Positions 34,325-44,903 are shown, counted from the first letter of the stretch. The stretch is DNA of 64,000 nucleotides from Teredinibacter turnerae T7901 (GCF_000023025.1 NC_012997.1:3903125-3967124), one strand, 5' to 3'. The notes: a model not told the origin generated them from the letters alone. A program made the numbers and translations.

Positions 34325-35482
34325 TTACCTCCCCTCTCTACGGCGCGAATTTATCGCGGCTTCACGGCGCAACTGGTCCATAACATCATTGACCACCTGA
34401 TCCATTTCCGACGAACTCAAACCGCGCGAGGTGGCTTGTTGGCTGGTATTAACAATCTTATCCAGCGGCAGGTAAAGCATGTTATTACCACCTTCGACGT
34501 CCACCAGCACTTTCGACGCATTAGACATAACGTCCTCAACGGCATCAAGATACAGGCGCTGACGGGTAACTTCCGGCGCTTTTTTATACTCATTCAGCAG
34601 ATACTCGAAGCGCTTAGCCTCACCTTCCGCTTTCGCGATCACCTGCTCTTTATAGGCGGTTGCTTCCTCAATAACGCGCTGCGCGGCACCACGTGCTTCG
34701 GGCAGAATACCGTTGGCGTAGGTTTGCGCCTGATTTTTGTAGCGCTCTTCATCTTCACGCGCTTTAATCACATCGTCGAAAGCGTCTTGCACTTCACGAG
34801 GAGGGTTCGAATCTTCGATGTTGACCTTCTCGACACTTATACCGGTTTGATAGGCATTCAGATAAGCTTGCAAACGGTCTTGAATCTCGTAAGCCACTCG
34901 CTCACGGCCTTCGGTAAGAATATCGTGCATTAACGTAGAGCCTGCGACATGGCGCAATGCGCTGTTCGTCGCCTGTTTGAGACTCGACTCAGGATCTCTC
35001 ACACGGAGTACAAATTCCTGCGCGTCGCTAATGATGTATTGCACCGAGAGTTTGATGTCGACAATATTCAGGTCTTTGGTGAGCATCTGCTCTGAGGTGG
35101 ACCACTGGCGTACTTTGGTCACGTTAACAGGGTAAACCTTGTCAATCAGCGGTGGATTCCAGCGAAACCCTGGTTGCAGTGTCTGGTTGTACACACCTAA
35201 CCGCAGTACTACCGCTCGTTCCTGTTCGTTAACGATCCCTGCGCCCAGGAACCCGTAAATCAGTAGAAAGGCAATAAGTGCTAGCGCGACTAACGTCCAG
35301 CCAAAACCTGATGTTCCGCCCGAGCTGCCACCAGTATTGCCGGCTTTTTTACCGCCAAATAATCCACCTAGCGTTTTTTGCAGATTTTTTAACGCCTCAT
35401 CCAGATCTGGCGGTCCGTCGTTGTTGCCGCGGTTGCCGCCTCCCCAGGGGTCTTTGTTCCCACCCGGTTCATTCCAGGCCAT
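34325..35482 (-). CDS. hflK: HflK, membrane regulator of FtsH protease
   Basis: The 385-residue partner of HflC starts with a glycine- and asparagine-rich cytoplasmic segment (MAWNEPGGNKDPWGG), which is typical of HflK, then one membrane helix (about residues 64-85) and the SPFH domain (NEQERAVVLRLGVYNQTLQPGF near residue 88). The helical region AQTYANGILPEARGAAQRVIEEA follows near residue 247, and the C-terminus is charged (NSRRREGR). It caps FtsH together with HflC in the inner membrane. ATG 35482 follows GGAGACTCTCT. The gene lies 90 bases after hflX, as in other gammaproteobacteria. Confidence 0.97.
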   Translation of the reverse strand: MAWNEPGGNKDPWGGGNRGNNDGPPDLDEALKNLQKTLGGLFGGKKAGNTGGSSGGTSGFGWTLVALALIAFLLIYGFLGAGIVNEQERAVVLRLGVYNQTLQPGFRWNPPLIDKVYPVNVTKVRQWSTSEQMLTKDLNIVDIKLSVQYIISDAQEFVLRVRDPESSLKQATNSALRHVAGSTLMHDILTEGRERVAYEIQDRLQAYLNAYQTGISVEKVNIEDSNPPREVQDAFDDVIKAREDEERYKNQAQTYANGILPEARGAAQRVIEEATAYKEQVIAKAEGEAKRFEYLLNEYKKAPEVTRQRLYLDAVEDVMSNASKVLVDVEGGNNMLYLPLDKIVNTSQQATSRGLSSSEMDQVVNDVMDQLRREAAINSRRREGR

Positions 35483-35572
35483 AGAGAGTCTCCGTTTTTT
35501 TAAGTTTTGATTGCTCGATATTGAGGTGGGGAGGCGTATTTCAATACTCCCCCCTGAGAACTCGCTGCTATT

Positions 35573-36907
35573 TTATACGGCTAGTTGTTGGTAGTCGGTT
35601 TGCTCAGGCTGTTTAAGCAGGTCGTCCAACGCGATATTTTCTGCCGACAGCATGCGTTTGAGATCGGCCTCTGGTATTCGAATCTCCAGCTCACAGATCC
35701 CATCCGGAGTATAGCTTTCATTCAGCACCGCATTGTGACGATAGAGTCGAGCCCGCAAACTCCCCATAGCCGCGCCTAAGTAGACCGACTGCTGAAAAAT
35801 ATCCTCAGCGAGCAATTCGGCGAGCGCCTGAAACAGGAGCGAGATGTTCACGGGGTTATCTGCAGCGTTCTTTGCGGAGAGCCAGACCGCGACCGGGCGT
35901 CCCTGGTCATCACGATCTATGCGCGGCGCCATGTCACTCAGCAGATCAATTTTGTTGTACACCATTAAACAAGGAAGTTCATGTGCGTCAATTTCTTCCA
36001 GCACAAGGTTAACCTGCTCAATATTTCGCTGCCTTTCGTCATCCGCGGCATCAATTACGTGCAACAGCAGATCTGAGCTGGACGCTTCTTCAAGAGTTGC
36101 GCGAAACGACTCAACCAAACGGTGTGGCAGATTACTGATAAATCCCACTGTATCTGCCAGTACGGCAGGCCCGACGTCGGGCAAGCCTATACGCCGCATC
36201 GTGGGGTCCAACGTAGCAAACAGCTGATCCTGCGCAAAGACTCCCGCATCAGTGATTGCGTTAAACAGGGTCGATTTGCCGGCGTTGGTGTAACCCACCA
36301 GTGACACGGTAGGAATGTCCGCGCGGTTGCGCGCCCTGCGGCCCTGCTCACGCTGCTTGCGGACTTTCTCCAGACGTTTGCCGATTGTTTTAATCCGCGC
36401 ACGCAGTAATCGACGGTCAGTTTCCAACTGGGTCTCACCGGGACCGCGTAAGCCAATCCCGCCTTTCTGTCGCTCCAAGTGTGTCCACCCACGAATTAAG
36501 CGTGTGGACATGTGTTCAAGCTGGGCAAGTTCCACCTGTAACTTACCTTCGTGAGTGCGAGCACGCTGGGCAAAAATATCGAGAATCAGGCCTGTACGGT
36601 CTAACACGCGACATTCCAGTGCTTTTTCGAGATTGCGCTCCTGACTCGGTGACAGCTCGTGATTGAAGATAACAAGCTCCGCCTGATGCTGCTGCACCAG
36701 AGCCTGCAATTCTTCAAGCTTGCCAGTTCCGATAAAGTATTTGGGGTGGGGGGCGGATCTTTGTCCGGACAGTAATTCGACTGGGTCGCCACCGGCGGAT
36801 AACACCAGTTCTTCGAACTCACGTGGATCGTCTGACTCTGCGCTTTGGGGTATTTCCAAGTGAACCAGCACTGCCAGCTCACCGGAATCAGGTCTATCAA
36901 AAAACAA
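35573..36907 (-). CDS. hflX: Ribosome-associated GTPase HflX
   Basis: The 444-residue GTPase splits stalled or stressed 70S ribosomes. The N-terminal HflX domain has the LIFNHELSPSQERNLE-type motif (VIFNHELSPSQERNLEKAL near residue 79) and GWTHLERQKGGIGLRGPGETQLETD near residue 139 (in part). The G domain has the P-loop GYTNAGKSTLFN near residue 204, DTVGFI near 250 and NKID near 317. A C-terminal domain follows. The start is a TTG at 36907, preceded by GGAGAGC, which adds a short FDRP lead; an ATG-based start is not available. It follows hfq after 53 bases and precedes hflK. Confidence 0.96.
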   Translation of the reverse strand: MFFDRPDSGELAVLVHLEIPQSAESDDPREFEELVLSAGGDPVELLSGQRSAPHPKYFIGTGKLEELQALVQQHQAELVIFNHELSPSQERNLEKALECRVLDRTGLILDIFAQRARTHEGKLQVELAQLEHMSTRLIRGWTHLERQKGGIGLRGPGETQLETDRRLLRARIKTIGKRLEKVRKQREQGRRARNRADIPTVSLVGYTNAGKSTLFNAITDAGVFAQDQLFATLDPTMRRIGLPDVGPAVLADTVGFISNLPHRLVESFRATLEEASSSDLLLHVIDAADDERQRNIEQVNLVLEEIDAHELPCLMVYNKIDLLSDMAPRIDRDDQGRPVAVWLSAKNAADNPVNISLLFQALAELLAEDIFQQSVYLGAAMGSLRARLYRHNAVLNESYTPDGICELEIRIPEADLKRMLSAENIALDDLLKQPEQTDYQQLAV

Positions 36908-36960
36908 ATAGCTCTCCGTTGTAGAACAAGGGATATCTACTAGCCATGCAACAACGTAAC

Positions 36961-37224
36961 TTAAGCGCCGCTTTCCATATCGTCATTGCCAGTGCTTTCG
37001 GGATTCAGCATAGGCACACGTACGGGACGAGAAGGCACGACTGTAGAAATCGCGTGCTTGTAAACCATTTGGCTCACGGTATTTTTCAGTAAAACAACAA
37101 ACTGATCGAACGACTCCACTTGTCCTTGGAGCTTGATGCCGTTGACCAAATAGATGGAAACTGGGATTCTTTCTTTACGTAATACATTTAAATAAGGGTC
37201 TTGTAAGCTATGCCCTTTTGACAT
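36961..37224 (-). CDS. hfq: RNA chaperone Hfq
   Basis: The 87-residue protein forms the hexameric ring that pairs small RNAs with mRNAs. Sm1 and Sm2 motifs are complete: [40 protein letters not shown] and [18 protein letters not shown], including the Q8, F42, Y55 and K56-type RNA-contact residues by position. The C-terminal tail is short and acidic (about 20 residues, ending DDMESGA), as in pseudomonads rather than E. coli. ATG 37224 follows AAGGAGAACTGAC. The 245-base region upstream probably holds its promoter. The gene lies between miaA and hflX in the usual order. Confidence 0.98.
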   Translation of the reverse strand: MSKGHSLQDPYLNVLRKERIPVSIYLVNGIKLQGQVESFDQFVVLLKNTVSQMVYKHAISTVVPSRPVRVPMLNPESTGNDDMESGA

Positions 37225-37468
37225 GTCAGTTCTCCTTATAAGGATAGGAATTATAATAAGTAAGCACTAACCTTCGTTCCACTAAACCCTGTCGAACATC
37301 GATAAAATCTTCGTTCAAGTTAGCGTAAGCGCACTTTAGTCTCTAAGCGTATAAATTGAATAATAGTCGGTGGTACGTGTTTGTCACTGGCTCAATCCAG
37401 AGCGAACCAGATTTGTGCAAACACTATGCGTCCTGGAACCCGCGCATATTTACTCAAACTGTACACCA

Positions 37469-38446
37469 TTATATGGGCCTTTGGGGTAAAAAACTCAAGG
37501 CTTTATTCACAATTTCATCGACCTCTAATAAATCACCTGAGGCATTTTGAGTGTCAATCCAGCAAAGATCCGGCCAACCTCGCAGCCATGTCAATTGCCG
37601 CTTTGCCAGCTGCCGGGTTGCTGCCACGCCGCGCGCGACCATTTCACTCCGGTCGATCTCGCCACTCAAATACTCCCAGACCTGACGGTATCCAACAGCG
37701 CGGATTGCCGGCAGATCCGGGTGCAGGTCACCGCGCCGATACAGCGCTTCAACTTCGCCGAGCAACCCCGCGTCCAGCATATTTTCGAATCGGGTTGCAA
37801 TTCGCTGATGTAAAACCGCTCTATCTCTAGGCGCTACCGCTAACTGTACCCATTGGTAGCTATCCAACAATCCCGAGCCAGAATTGGCGCGAAAATGACT
37901 CATGGTTTTTCCCGAAATGCGATAGACCTCCAGCGCCCGACTGATCCGGTGAGAGTGGTTAGGATGCAGCTCGCGAGCGGTTTCGGGGTCAATATCCATT
38001 AGGTGTTGGTGCATGCCCGGCCAGCCAATCGCCAACGCCTCTTGCTCTATTTGGGCGCGAACCGCCGGTTGCGACGCCGGCATGTCAGAGAGCCCCTCGA
38101 GTAATGCCTTAAAATAAAGCATGGTACCGCCAACCAGCAGCGGCGTTCTGCCCGCAGCCACAATATTCGTTATTTCGTGCGTCGCGTCCTTACAAAAATC
38201 GGCCGCTGAATAAGGCTCAGCGGGGTCGCGTATATCAATGAGTCGATGCGGTACCGCAGCCAATTCAGCCGCACTGGGTTTGGCGGCGCCAATATTTAAG
38301 CCACGGTACACAAGCGCCGAGTCCACGCTGATAATTTCTGCATTAAGGTGGTGGTGAAGCGCCATGGCAAGATCAGTCTTGCCGGCAGCTGTCGGGCCCA
38401 TAAGTGCGATGGCGAGCGGTTTAGTTTGCCTATCAACCACAGTCAC
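37469..38446 (-). CDS. miaA: tRNA dimethylallyltransferase MiaA
   Basis: The 325-residue enzyme adds an isopentenyl group to adenosine 37 of tRNAs that read codons starting with U. The P-loop [14 protein letters not shown] (residues 17-30), the [17 protein letters not shown] segment near residue 42, HRLIDIRDP near 67 and [12 protein letters not shown] near 101 are all conserved, and LTWLRG near 288 closes the family pattern. The start is a GTG at 38446 that overlaps the mutL stop by four bases (GTGA). The downstream spacer to hfq is 245 bases with no clear terminator. Confidence 0.97.
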   Translation of the reverse strand: MTVVDRQTKPLAIALMGPTAAGKTDLAMALHHHLNAEIISVDSALVYRGLNIGAAKPSAAELAAVPHRLIDIRDPAEPYSAADFCKDATHEITNIVAAGRTPLLVGGTMLYFKALLEGLSDMPASQPAVRAQIEQEALAIGWPGMHQHLMDIDPETARELHPNHSHRISRALEVYRISGKTMSHFRANSGSGLLDSYQWVQLAVAPRDRAVLHQRIATRFENMLDAGLLGEVEALYRRGDLHPDLPAIRAVGYRQVWEYLSGEIDRSEMVARGVAATRQLAKRQLTWLRGWPDLCWIDTQNASGDLLEVDEIVNKALSFLPQRPI

Positions 38447-40284
38447 TGGCCTCGCATAAAAAGCTTGTCCAGTTCAGCAAGGGACATCTGGGTCCAGGTT
38501 GGACGACCGTGATTGCACTGGCCGCTGCGTTCGGTGGCTTCCATATCACGCAATAACGCATTCATCTCCGCAATATTCAAACGTCGGTTCGCGCGCACAG
38601 AACCGTGACACGCCATAGTCCCCAGGATTTCGTTAATATTCTGCTGGATGCGCTGGCTCGAACCATACTCAATCAGATCCGAGAGGACATCCCGCACCAA
38701 TTGCTCAACATTTGCCCGGTTAAGGATCACCGGTAGTTGGCGAATTAACAGCGACTCGGGCCCGGCGCGTTCCAATTCAAAACCAAGATTCACAAAAATA
38801 TCGGCGAATTCATCGGCATAATCCGCTTCCTTTTCGCTGACAGCCATGGCTTGCGGCACCAACAGCGGTTGCGATTGTATTTTTTGCGCCTGCTGCTGCT
38901 CTTTCATGCGCTCGTAGGTAATTCTTTCGTGAGCCGCGTGCATGTCCACCACGACCATGCCGTCGGCGTTTTCCGCCAGAATATAAATACCTTTGAGCTG
39001 AGCGACCGCATACCCCAATGGCGGCACAGTTTCATTATCGGATGCGGGTGGCATTACAGATGCCGGTGAACCCATCGAAGGTCGTTTGCTAGTTGCTGAA
39101 CCCGCGCTTGTATATGTCGGGCTCCAGCTCGGGGCGCGCTCTGCGACCGCAGAGGGCTCTGACCGCTGGGCTGAAAACGATAATCCGGGCTGCTCCGTGG
39201 GCGAGTATTGTTGGGCTGAAAGCTCCGACGCCGTATCGGCTTCCGCTCCGATGTCCTCTTGCGCACTCGGCTCATTGCCCGGACGAACGTCTGCGAGCGC
39301 TTTATGTAAACTGCGGAATAAAAAGTCGTGTACCAAACGGCTATCGCGAAACCGCACTTCGTGTTTTGTCGGGTGGACGTTCACATCCACGTTGCCAGGG
39401 TCCAACTCAAGATAAAGTACAAATGCCGGATGGCGACCGTGATAAAGCACATCCTGGTAGGCCTGCCGAATCGCGTGGCTCACCAGCTTATCTCTGATCG
39501 CGCGGCCATTGACGTAGAAGTGTTGCAAATCTGCCTGGCTGCGAGAAAAAGTCGGCAGTGCCACCCACCCCCACAACCGTAAACCGGCACGATCAATATC
39601 CACATGAACAGCGTTTTCCATAAACGCAGGGCCACATATTTGTGCTACCCGACGCTCCTGTTCTGGCTGCGTTGTGGCCGGGCGCCAGCTGTGCACCACT
39701 CGCCCATTATTTTTCAAGCTGAAGCCTTGGGCAAACCGAGACAAAGCCAACCGCTTCAGCACGTCTTCTACGCGGCCGTATTCGGTGCGCTCAGTACGCA
39801 AAAATTTTCGTCGGGCGGGTGTATTAAAAAATAGATCACGCACCTCAACCGAAGTGCCCTGCGGATGACCTGCGGGCGCCAAACGGGCTTCCATATCGCG
39901 CCCTTCGGCTTCCACACACCAGCCAGATTCCTCTTCGCCGGTATTACTAGTCAAACGCAAGCGCGCGACAGAGGAGATACTTGCCAAGGCCTCACCGCGA
40001 AAACCAAGAGTGACAACGGCCTCGAGATCGTCCAGGTTAATAATTTTACTGGTTGCGTGACGGCTCAACGCCAACGGCAGGTCTTCCTTGCTGATGCCAT
40101 GGCCATTATCGCGCACGCGAATTAACTTCACGCCGCCCTGTTCAACTTCCACATCAAGCTGGGTAGCGCCAGCATCCAGGCTGTTTTCAACCAACTCTTT
40201 AATAACCGACGCCGGTCGCTCAACGACCTCACCCGCAGCTATCTGGTTGGCTAGCCGCGGGCTCAAGGTAAATATTTTATTCAT
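38443..40284 (-). CDS. mutL: DNA mismatch repair protein MutL
   Basis: The 613-residue protein links MutS mismatch recognition to strand incision. The N-terminal GHKL ATPase is intact: [22 protein letters not shown] near residue 20 (in part), DNGHGI near 59, [13 protein letters not shown] near 95 and [18 protein letters not shown] near 144. The MutL C-terminal dimer domain is seen from about residue 425 ([19 protein letters not shown]) to the end. The region 335-415 is a low-complexity linker. The endonuclease motif DQHAxxERI reads [14 protein letters not shown], but the full set of endonuclease motifs is not obvious. It overlaps amiB by one base (TAATG) and miaA by four. Confidence 0.97.
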   Translation of the reverse strand: MNKIFTLSPRLANQIAAGEVVERPASVIKELVENSLDAGATQLDVEVEQGGVKLIRVRDNGHGISKEDLPLALSRHATSKIINLDDLEAVVTLGFRGEALASISSVARLRLTSNTGEEESGWCVEAEGRDMEARLAPAGHPQGTSVEVRDLFFNTPARRKFLRTERTEYGRVEDVLKRLALSRFAQGFSLKNNGRVVHSWRPATTQPEQERRVAQICGPAFMENAVHVDIDRAGLRLWGWVALPTFSRSQADLQHFYVNGRAIRDKLVSHAIRQAYQDVLYHGRHPAFVLYLELDPGNVDVNVHPTKHEVRFRDSRLVHDFLFRSLHKALADVRPGNEPSAQEDIGAEADTASELSAQQYSPTEQPGLSFSAQRSEPSAVAERAPSWSPTYTSAGSATSKRPSMGSPASVMPPASDNETVPPLGYAVAQLKGIYILAENADGMVVVDMHAAHERITYERMKEQQQAQKIQSQPLLVPQAMAVSEKEADYADEFADIFVNLGFELERAGPESLLIRQLPVILNRANVEQLVRDVLSDLIEYGSSQRIQQNINEILGTMACHGSVRANRRLNIAEMNALLRDMEATERSGQCNHGRPTWTQMSLAELDKLFMRGQ

Positions 40285-41636
40285 TAGGATGCAGGAATTT
40301 TGAGAATTTGGCCGATCTTAATTTGCGTGTTGGTCAAACCGTTGGCCGCTTTAATATCATTAACAGAGACACGATAATGGTTTGCAATACCGGTTAAGGT
40401 ATCGCCCTTGGCGATTGTGTGGCTCACCTCACCCGAGACGTATTTTTTCCAGGCGACAAGGCTGCCCGCCGGAGGCGTATCCTGAAAATACGCTTTAACG
40501 CCACTCAAAATCGCTTCCGCCAGCTTTTTCCGGTGCCCAAAAGTATTAAGCTTGCGCGCCTCTTCAGGGTTGGAAATAAAGCCAGTCTCGACAAGAATTG
40601 AGGGCACATCCGGGGATTTCAATACCGCAAACCCTGCCTGCTCCACCTGATGTTTGTGCAATTTGGTGATTTTGCCAATCTCGCCGAGCACTCTTGCGCC
40701 CACATCCAGGCTGTGCGCCAAAGACGCTGTCATGGATAAGTCCACCAGCACGCCAGCGAGCATCTCATCCACATCGCCGAGGCTGACACCACCAACACCA
40801 CCAATTAGGTCGGCCTCATTTTCTTTTGACGCTAGAAAGCGGGCGGTTTCAGACGTAGCACCACGGCGGGACAACGCAAACACGGACGCGCCGCTAGCCT
40901 GGGGATTTTTAAACGCGTCCGCATGAATGGAAATAAAAATATCTGCGCGCACCTCACGTGCGGTGTTGCGGCGTTTTCGCAGCGGAATATAGTAATCGCC
41001 GCTGCGCACCATATGCGCCTTGTAGCCAGGTTCTGCGTCCACCATCTTTTGCAGTTGCTGACTGATTTTATAGACGATGTCTTTTTCGCGAATCTTTTTC
41101 GGCCCCAGCGCACCGGGATCTTCGCCGCCATGCCCGGCGTCAATAGCGACAATAATATCCCGACGCCCCTGGCCAATGTCGGTTACTTCATTCACCGTTT
41201 TCACGGTTTCGTTTTCTTTGTCGTACAGGTCGATCACCAGACGATCGTGTTTATCTCCGTGCTTCGCCAGCACAAAACTACGTGGTTTGATGTCGTCGGT
41301 GAGATCCAGCACTACACGTAAATCTTTATCGTTGCGACGACCATAGCGCAGCTTGGAAATAGGCGTTTCGCTAAATTCGAGATCCGTCGGTGCAGACTTA
41401 ATGGCAGAATCCGCTATATCGATAACAAGGCGGGCGGGTGATTTCAATGGGAAAATTTTGTGTTCCACCGGCCCACTAAGATCGAAAACCAAGCGCGTGT
41501 GGTCTGGTGCTCGCCACAGGCGAACACTATTAACGTCTGCGGCGTAGCTAAGTTGCGATGAAAAGGCAGCAACCAGAAAAAGCAGGCACAAGGCAACAAC
41601 ACTGCCGTACAACCTGTTTTTACGGGAATTTCCCAC
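40284..41636 (-). CDS. amiB: N-acetylmuramoyl-L-alanine amidase AmiB/AmiC type
   Basis: The 450-residue exported enzyme cleaves the bond between muramic acid and the stem peptide to split daughter-cell walls. It has a signal peptide (about residues 1-32, core [21 protein letters not shown]), an AMIN septal-targeting domain (45-140), an Amidase_3 zinc domain (from [18 protein letters not shown] near 167, with [12 protein letters not shown] and [14 protein letters not shown]) and a C-terminal LysM repeat ([20 protein letters not shown] region). The GTG at 41636 with GAGGAGAGGGTA upstream gives the correct signal peptide; the TTG at 41684 would add 16 residues. It lies between tsaE and mutL as in related bacteria. 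Confidence 0.94.
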   Translation of the reverse strand: MGNSRKNRLYGSVVALCLLFLVAAFSSQLSYAADVNSVRLWRAPDHTRLVFDLSGPVEHKIFPLKSPARLVIDIADSAIKSAPTDLEFSETPISKLRYGRRNDKDLRVVLDLTDDIKPRSFVLAKHGDKHDRLVIDLYDKENETVKTVNEVTDIGQGRRDIIVAIDAGHGGEDPGALGPKKIREKDIVYKISQQLQKMVDAEPGYKAHMVRSGDYYIPLRKRRNTAREVRADIFISIHADAFKNPQASGASVFALSRRGATSETARFLASKENEADLIGGVGGVSLGDVDEMLAGVLVDLSMTASLAHSLDVGARVLGEIGKITKLHKHQVEQAGFAVLKSPDVPSILVETGFISNPEEARKLNTFGHRKKLAEAILSGVKAYFQDTPPAGSLVAWKKYVSGEVSHTIAKGDTLTGIANHYRVSVNDIKAANGLTNTQIKIGQILKIPAS

Positions 41637-41649
41637 TACCCTCTCCTCG

Positions 41650-42156
41650 TTAACCCGTTTTATCTGTAAAGGTCTGCACAACACTCATGCCTTTTTTGCT
41701 CAGCGCAATTAGTTCCAATCGGCGGCCATGACCCTCTGGTAATACCTTAGCGATAAAGTCAGCTGATGGCAAAAAACCCTCGCCCCGCACCGGCCACTCT
41801 ATCAGCGAGATCGCGTCGCTGGAAAAATAATCCCGGATACCGAGGTACTCCAGCTCTTCCGGATCCGCCAGCCGGTAGAGATCGAAATGATAAATATTGG
41901 CCGCAGAAAAAGCATAAGGTTCCACAAGGGTATAAGTTGGGCTCTTAACCGCACCTGAATGACCAAACGCAGACAACACACCACGGCAGAAAGTCGTTTT
42001 ACCTGCGCCCAGTACACCATCCAGGTAGACCACCACTCCTGGGGTTAGACACTCACCCAACGCCCGACCCGCGGCAACAGTCGCAGCTTCATCGGCGAGA
42101 TAGACTGCCGTTGTTAACAGGCTGATTGTTGACTGGCTGGTAGTTGACTGACTCAA
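41650..42156 (-). CDS. tsaE: tRNA t6A synthesis ATPase TsaE
   Basis: The 168-residue protein is the ATPase partner of TsaB-TsaD, needed to make threonylcarbamoyl-adenosine at position 37 of ANN-decoding tRNAs. The Walker A motif LDGVLGAGKTTFCRG lies near residue 38, followed by VKSPTYTLVEPY near 62 and the DLYRLADPEELEYLGIRDYF segment near 82 that is typical of the family. The start is taken as TTG 42156, which overlaps the nnr stop by four bases (TTGA); a longer frame from 42255 runs through the coding region of nnr and has no family similarity. The N-terminus contains two copies of an S-Q-S-T repeat that come from a short direct DNA repeat (GTTGACTG). Confidence 0.93.
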   Translation of the reverse strand: MSQSTTSQSTISLLTTAVYLADEAATVAAGRALGECLTPGVVVYLDGVLGAGKTTFCRGVLSAFGHSGAVKSPTYTLVEPYAFSAANIYHFDLYRLADPEELEYLGIRDYFSSDAISLIEWPVRGEGFLPSADFIAKVLPEGHGRRLELIALSKKGMSVVQTFTDKTG

Positions 42157-43676
42157 TTGAGTAATTCCCGAATATAAGGAATGAGGTCGGTGGCTAACAG
42201 GCCACGCATACCTGCGTCGGCAACCGCTAAATCTGCCGCATCTCCATGCGCGCATACCGCAATCATTGCAGCCTCCAGTGGCGCGACGCCCTGCGCCAAC
42301 AACCCACCTAACAGACCAGCCAGTACATCGCCCATACCTCCGGTTGCCATCCCGGGATTGCCGACATTCGCGAGATAAACGCTATCGTCTGCGGCAATCA
42401 CCGTACCCGCCCCCTTAAGAATAACCACACCACCAAAATTTAACTGTAATTTGCGCGCGGCTTTAAATCTATCGGCTTGTACCGTTGCAATATCGGTATC
42501 GAGTAAGCGGGCGGCCTCGCCCGGGTGAGGAGTGAGTATCCAGTTTTCCCGCCAGGGCGAGGGCAGAACCCGGCCTTCAGCAATAATATTCAGTGCGTCG
42601 GCATCGACCACCATAGGCAAATCTTTTTTTGCAGCCTGCTGTAGCATCTGTTCCGACCAGGGGCTGCGCCCCAAACCTGGCCCGACCACAAGGACTGACG
42701 GACGCGCAAGTAGCGGTTCCAGCGATTGCCCGGAAGAAACACCCGATACCATCAATTCCGGCAAGCGGGTTAATACAGGGCCGACATGTTCAGGCCGAGT
42801 GGCGACGCTGGTGAGCCCGGCTCCGGAACGAGCCGCCATCTCCGCCGCCATAGCAACCGCGCCACCAAAGCCGCTGTCTCCGCCGATCACCATCACATGC
42901 CCGAACAGACCTTTGTGCGCATCCTGTTCGCGCTGCCTCAAACGGCCCTGCATTTGGGCACCGTCGATCCTGAGCGCAGACGCTTTAAGCAGTGCGCGAG
43001 CCGACTGATAATCATCGCTTTCAATATTTACCGTCGCCAAATCATCGAAAATAAGCTCGCCCACAAATGCAGGGGCACGGCCAGTCAGCAACCCCTGTTT
43101 CACACCGATAAACGTGATAGTTGCATCCGCTTTTACCGCGCATCCCAATACACGCCCCGAATCGCTGCAGATACCTGATGGCACATCAACAGCAAGAGTT
43201 GGCTGCGCCTGCTGGTTAATATATTCCACCACCTGACTAAAAGGCTCACGGACAGCACCGTGTATACCAGTACCCAGCAACGCGTCCACAAACACCGTCG
43301 AGGCATCGGGTTCGAGCGCGGCGAGTTCCGTAATCGGCTTTATGGCGACACCTTCCTGTAGCGCATACTGATAAGCACGCATGGCGTCACCCACCAGTGA
43401 TGCGGGCTCCGTTACTGCCACCACCACGACATTCAGCTGGCGTTGGGCAGCCAACGCTGCTATCACGTAACCATCGCCACCATTATTGCCGCCACCACAG
43501 AACACAATCAGACTTGAGCATTCTGGCCAGCGCGCAAGCAGATAGTCGAATGCCGCTCGCCCTGCGCGCTTCATCAACTGTATTCCGGGAATTCCCCCCT
43601 GCTCAATTGCCAGGTTATCCAGCTGCCGCACCTGTGCGGCGGTGTACAATGAAGTAGGTAAATTATTTTTTGCCAT
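42153..43676 (-). CDS. nnr: Bifunctional NAD(P)H-hydrate repair enzyme Nnr
   Basis: The 507-residue protein joins an N-terminal NAD(P)HX epimerase (NnrE/YjeF-N) with a C-terminal ADP-dependent dehydratase (NnrD/YjeF-C, ribokinase-like). Epimerase motifs are FCGGGNNGGDGYVIA near residue 57 and VDVPSGICSDSGRV near 149. Dehydratase motifs are VIGGDSGFGGAVAMAAEMAARSGAG near 261 (cited in part), LTPHPGEAARLL near 410, and GNPGMATGGMGDVLAGLLGG near 455. Both active halves look complete. The ATG at 43676 follows GGGGAATCGGCAG; an upstream frame to 43766 overlaps the divergent queG start and is not used. The intergenic gap to queG is only 33 bases. Confidence 0.95.
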   Translation of the reverse strand: MAKNNLPTSLYTAAQVRQLDNLAIEQGGIPGIQLMKRAGRAAFDYLLARWPECSSLIVFCGGGNNGGDGYVIAALAAQRQLNVVVVAVTEPASLVGDAMRAYQYALQEGVAIKPITELAALEPDASTVFVDALLGTGIHGAVREPFSQVVEYINQQAQPTLAVDVPSGICSDSGRVLGCAVKADATITFIGVKQGLLTGRAPAFVGELIFDDLATVNIESDDYQSARALLKASALRIDGAQMQGRLRQREQDAHKGLFGHVMVIGGDSGFGGAVAMAAEMAARSGAGLTSVATRPEHVGPVLTRLPELMVSGVSSGQSLEPLLARPSVLVVGPGLGRSPWSEQMLQQAAKKDLPMVVDADALNIIAEGRVLPSPWRENWILTPHPGEAARLLDTDIATVQADRFKAARKLQLNFGGVVILKGAGTVIAADDSVYLANVGNPGMATGGMGDVLAGLLGGLLAQGVAPLEAAMIAVCAHGDAADLAVADAGMRGLLATDLIPYIRELLN

Positions 43677-43709
43677 CTGCCGATTCCCCAAAAACTGGCC
43701 AAAGTATAC

Positions 43710-44888
43710 GTGACTTATATCAGCCCCCAAAATCAAAAAACTGTAACCGCACTCGATCAGACGCAATTAAACGCGCTTGCTGAACTGATCCAACTCTGGG
43801 GGCGGGAGCAGGGCTTTCAGCAAATCGCAATCACCGACACCGACCTCGATGCAGAGCAGTCCCGGCTGGAATCCTGGCTGGATAAGGGGTACCACGGCAG
43901 TATGCAGTGGCTGGCAGAGCATCGCGAAATGCGCACCAAGCCTGATCAGTTGGTACCCGGTGCACGGCGGGTTATATCTGCGCGCATGGATTACCTGCCG
44001 CCAGACACAGATCAGATCAAGGTACTCAAATCGGCTGATCAGGCATATATATCCCGCTACAGTCTGGGCCGTGATTACCACAAGCTCATACGCAAACGCC
44101 TGGCAAAAATTGCCGACAACATTCGCCAGCACTGCGACGCGGTTGGCATTGAGCAGCGCCCGTTTGTGGACAGCGCGCCAGTGATGGAACGCCCGCTCGC
44201 GCAGAAGGCGGGTCTTGGTTGGGTGGGCAAACACACTTTGCTACTGAATCCCCATGCTGGCAGTTGGTTTTTTTTGGGGGAGATATTCACAAATCTGCCG
44301 TTGCCGGTAAACAACCAACGGCACAAAGACCAGTGCGGCACCTGCCAGGCGTGCCTTCAGATCTGCCCCACTGATGCATTTCCAAAACCCTATGAACTGG
44401 ATGCGCGCCGTTGTATTTCCTATCTCACTATTGAAAATAAAGGGCCGATTCCCGAGGAGTATCGTGAACCCATAGGCAACCGGGTGTTCGGTTGCGACGA
44501 TTGCCAAGCGATCTGCCCGTGGAATAAATTCGCCAAGCCCACTTGTGAAAAGGATTTTCACCCCAGGCACGGACTGCAAAACAGCCGCCTGATCGATTTA
44601 TTTTTATGGGACGAGAGGACGTTTTTAAAACATACCGAAGGTTCCGCAATTCGTCGAATCGGTTACGAGCGATGGTTGCGAAATCTGGCGGTTGGACTGG
44701 GTAATGCAAACCCGTCAGTGGAAGTGATAGCCGCACTACAAAAAAAGAAGGAAGTTGGCGTCTCGCCTTTAGTAGAGGAACATATTGACTGGGCAATCCA
44801 CCGCCAGCAAAACCCTCGCCGGCGGCGGCGCAAAATAAAGCGCACAAGCGATACTTTGCCTGTGCGCTCAGCTTTTTATTCGCAGTAA
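43710..44888 (+). CDS. queG: Epoxyqueuosine reductase QueG
   Basis: The 392-residue cobalamin and iron-sulfur enzyme catalyses the last step of queuosine synthesis on tRNA. Motifs match E. coli QueG: ITDTDLDAEQSRLESWLDKGYHG near residue 41 (in part), VDSAPVMERPLAQKAGLGW near 152, the two iron-sulfur clusters CGTCQACLQICPTDAF near 211 and CDDCQAICPWN near 264, and EGSAIRRIGYERWLRN near 308. The C-terminus is a basic tail (NPRRRRRKIKRTSD) that overlaps a terminator-like hairpin in the DNA. The start is a GTG at 43710; upstream ATG codons belong to the divergent nnr gene. It converges with the cellulase gene. Confidence 0.96.
   Translation: MTYISPQNQKTVTALDQTQLNALAELIQLWGREQGFQQIAITDTDLDAEQSRLESWLDKGYHGSMQWLAEHREMRTKPDQLVPGARRVISARMDYLPPDTDQIKVLKSADQAYISRYSLGRDYHKLIRKRLAKIADNIRQHCDAVGIEQRPFVDSAPVMERPLAQKAGLGWVGKHTLLLNPHAGSWFFLGEIFTNLPLPVNNQRHKDQCGTCQACLQICPTDAFPKPYELDARRCISYLTIENKGPIPEEYREPIGNRVFGCDDCQAICPWNKFAKPTCEKDFHPRHGLQNSRLIDLFLWDERTFLKHTEGSAIRRIGYERWLRNLAVGLGNANPSVEVIAALQKKKEVGVSPLVEEHIDWAIHRQQNPRRRRRKIKRTSDTLPVRSAFYSQ
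44840..44879 (+). terminator. Terminator-like hairpin inside the queG 3' end
   Basis: GCGCACA (44840-44846) and TGTGCGC (44861-44867) are perfect complements with a 14-base loop, followed by TCAGC and a run of five T (44873-44877). It overlaps the last codons of queG, so it is either a terminator within the coding end or a structure with another role. Confidence 0.5.
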
Positions 44889-44903
44889 AAATTACTCTAA
44901 CAA

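Noticed and set aside
42157-42255. Extended N-terminus of tsaE
   Set aside because: It reads through nnr coding sequence in another frame; the overlapping TTGA start fits the family length.
43677-43766. Extended N-terminus of nnr overlapping the divergent queG start
   Set aside because: The family begins at MAKNN, and GGGGAA precedes that ATG; the extension has no homology.
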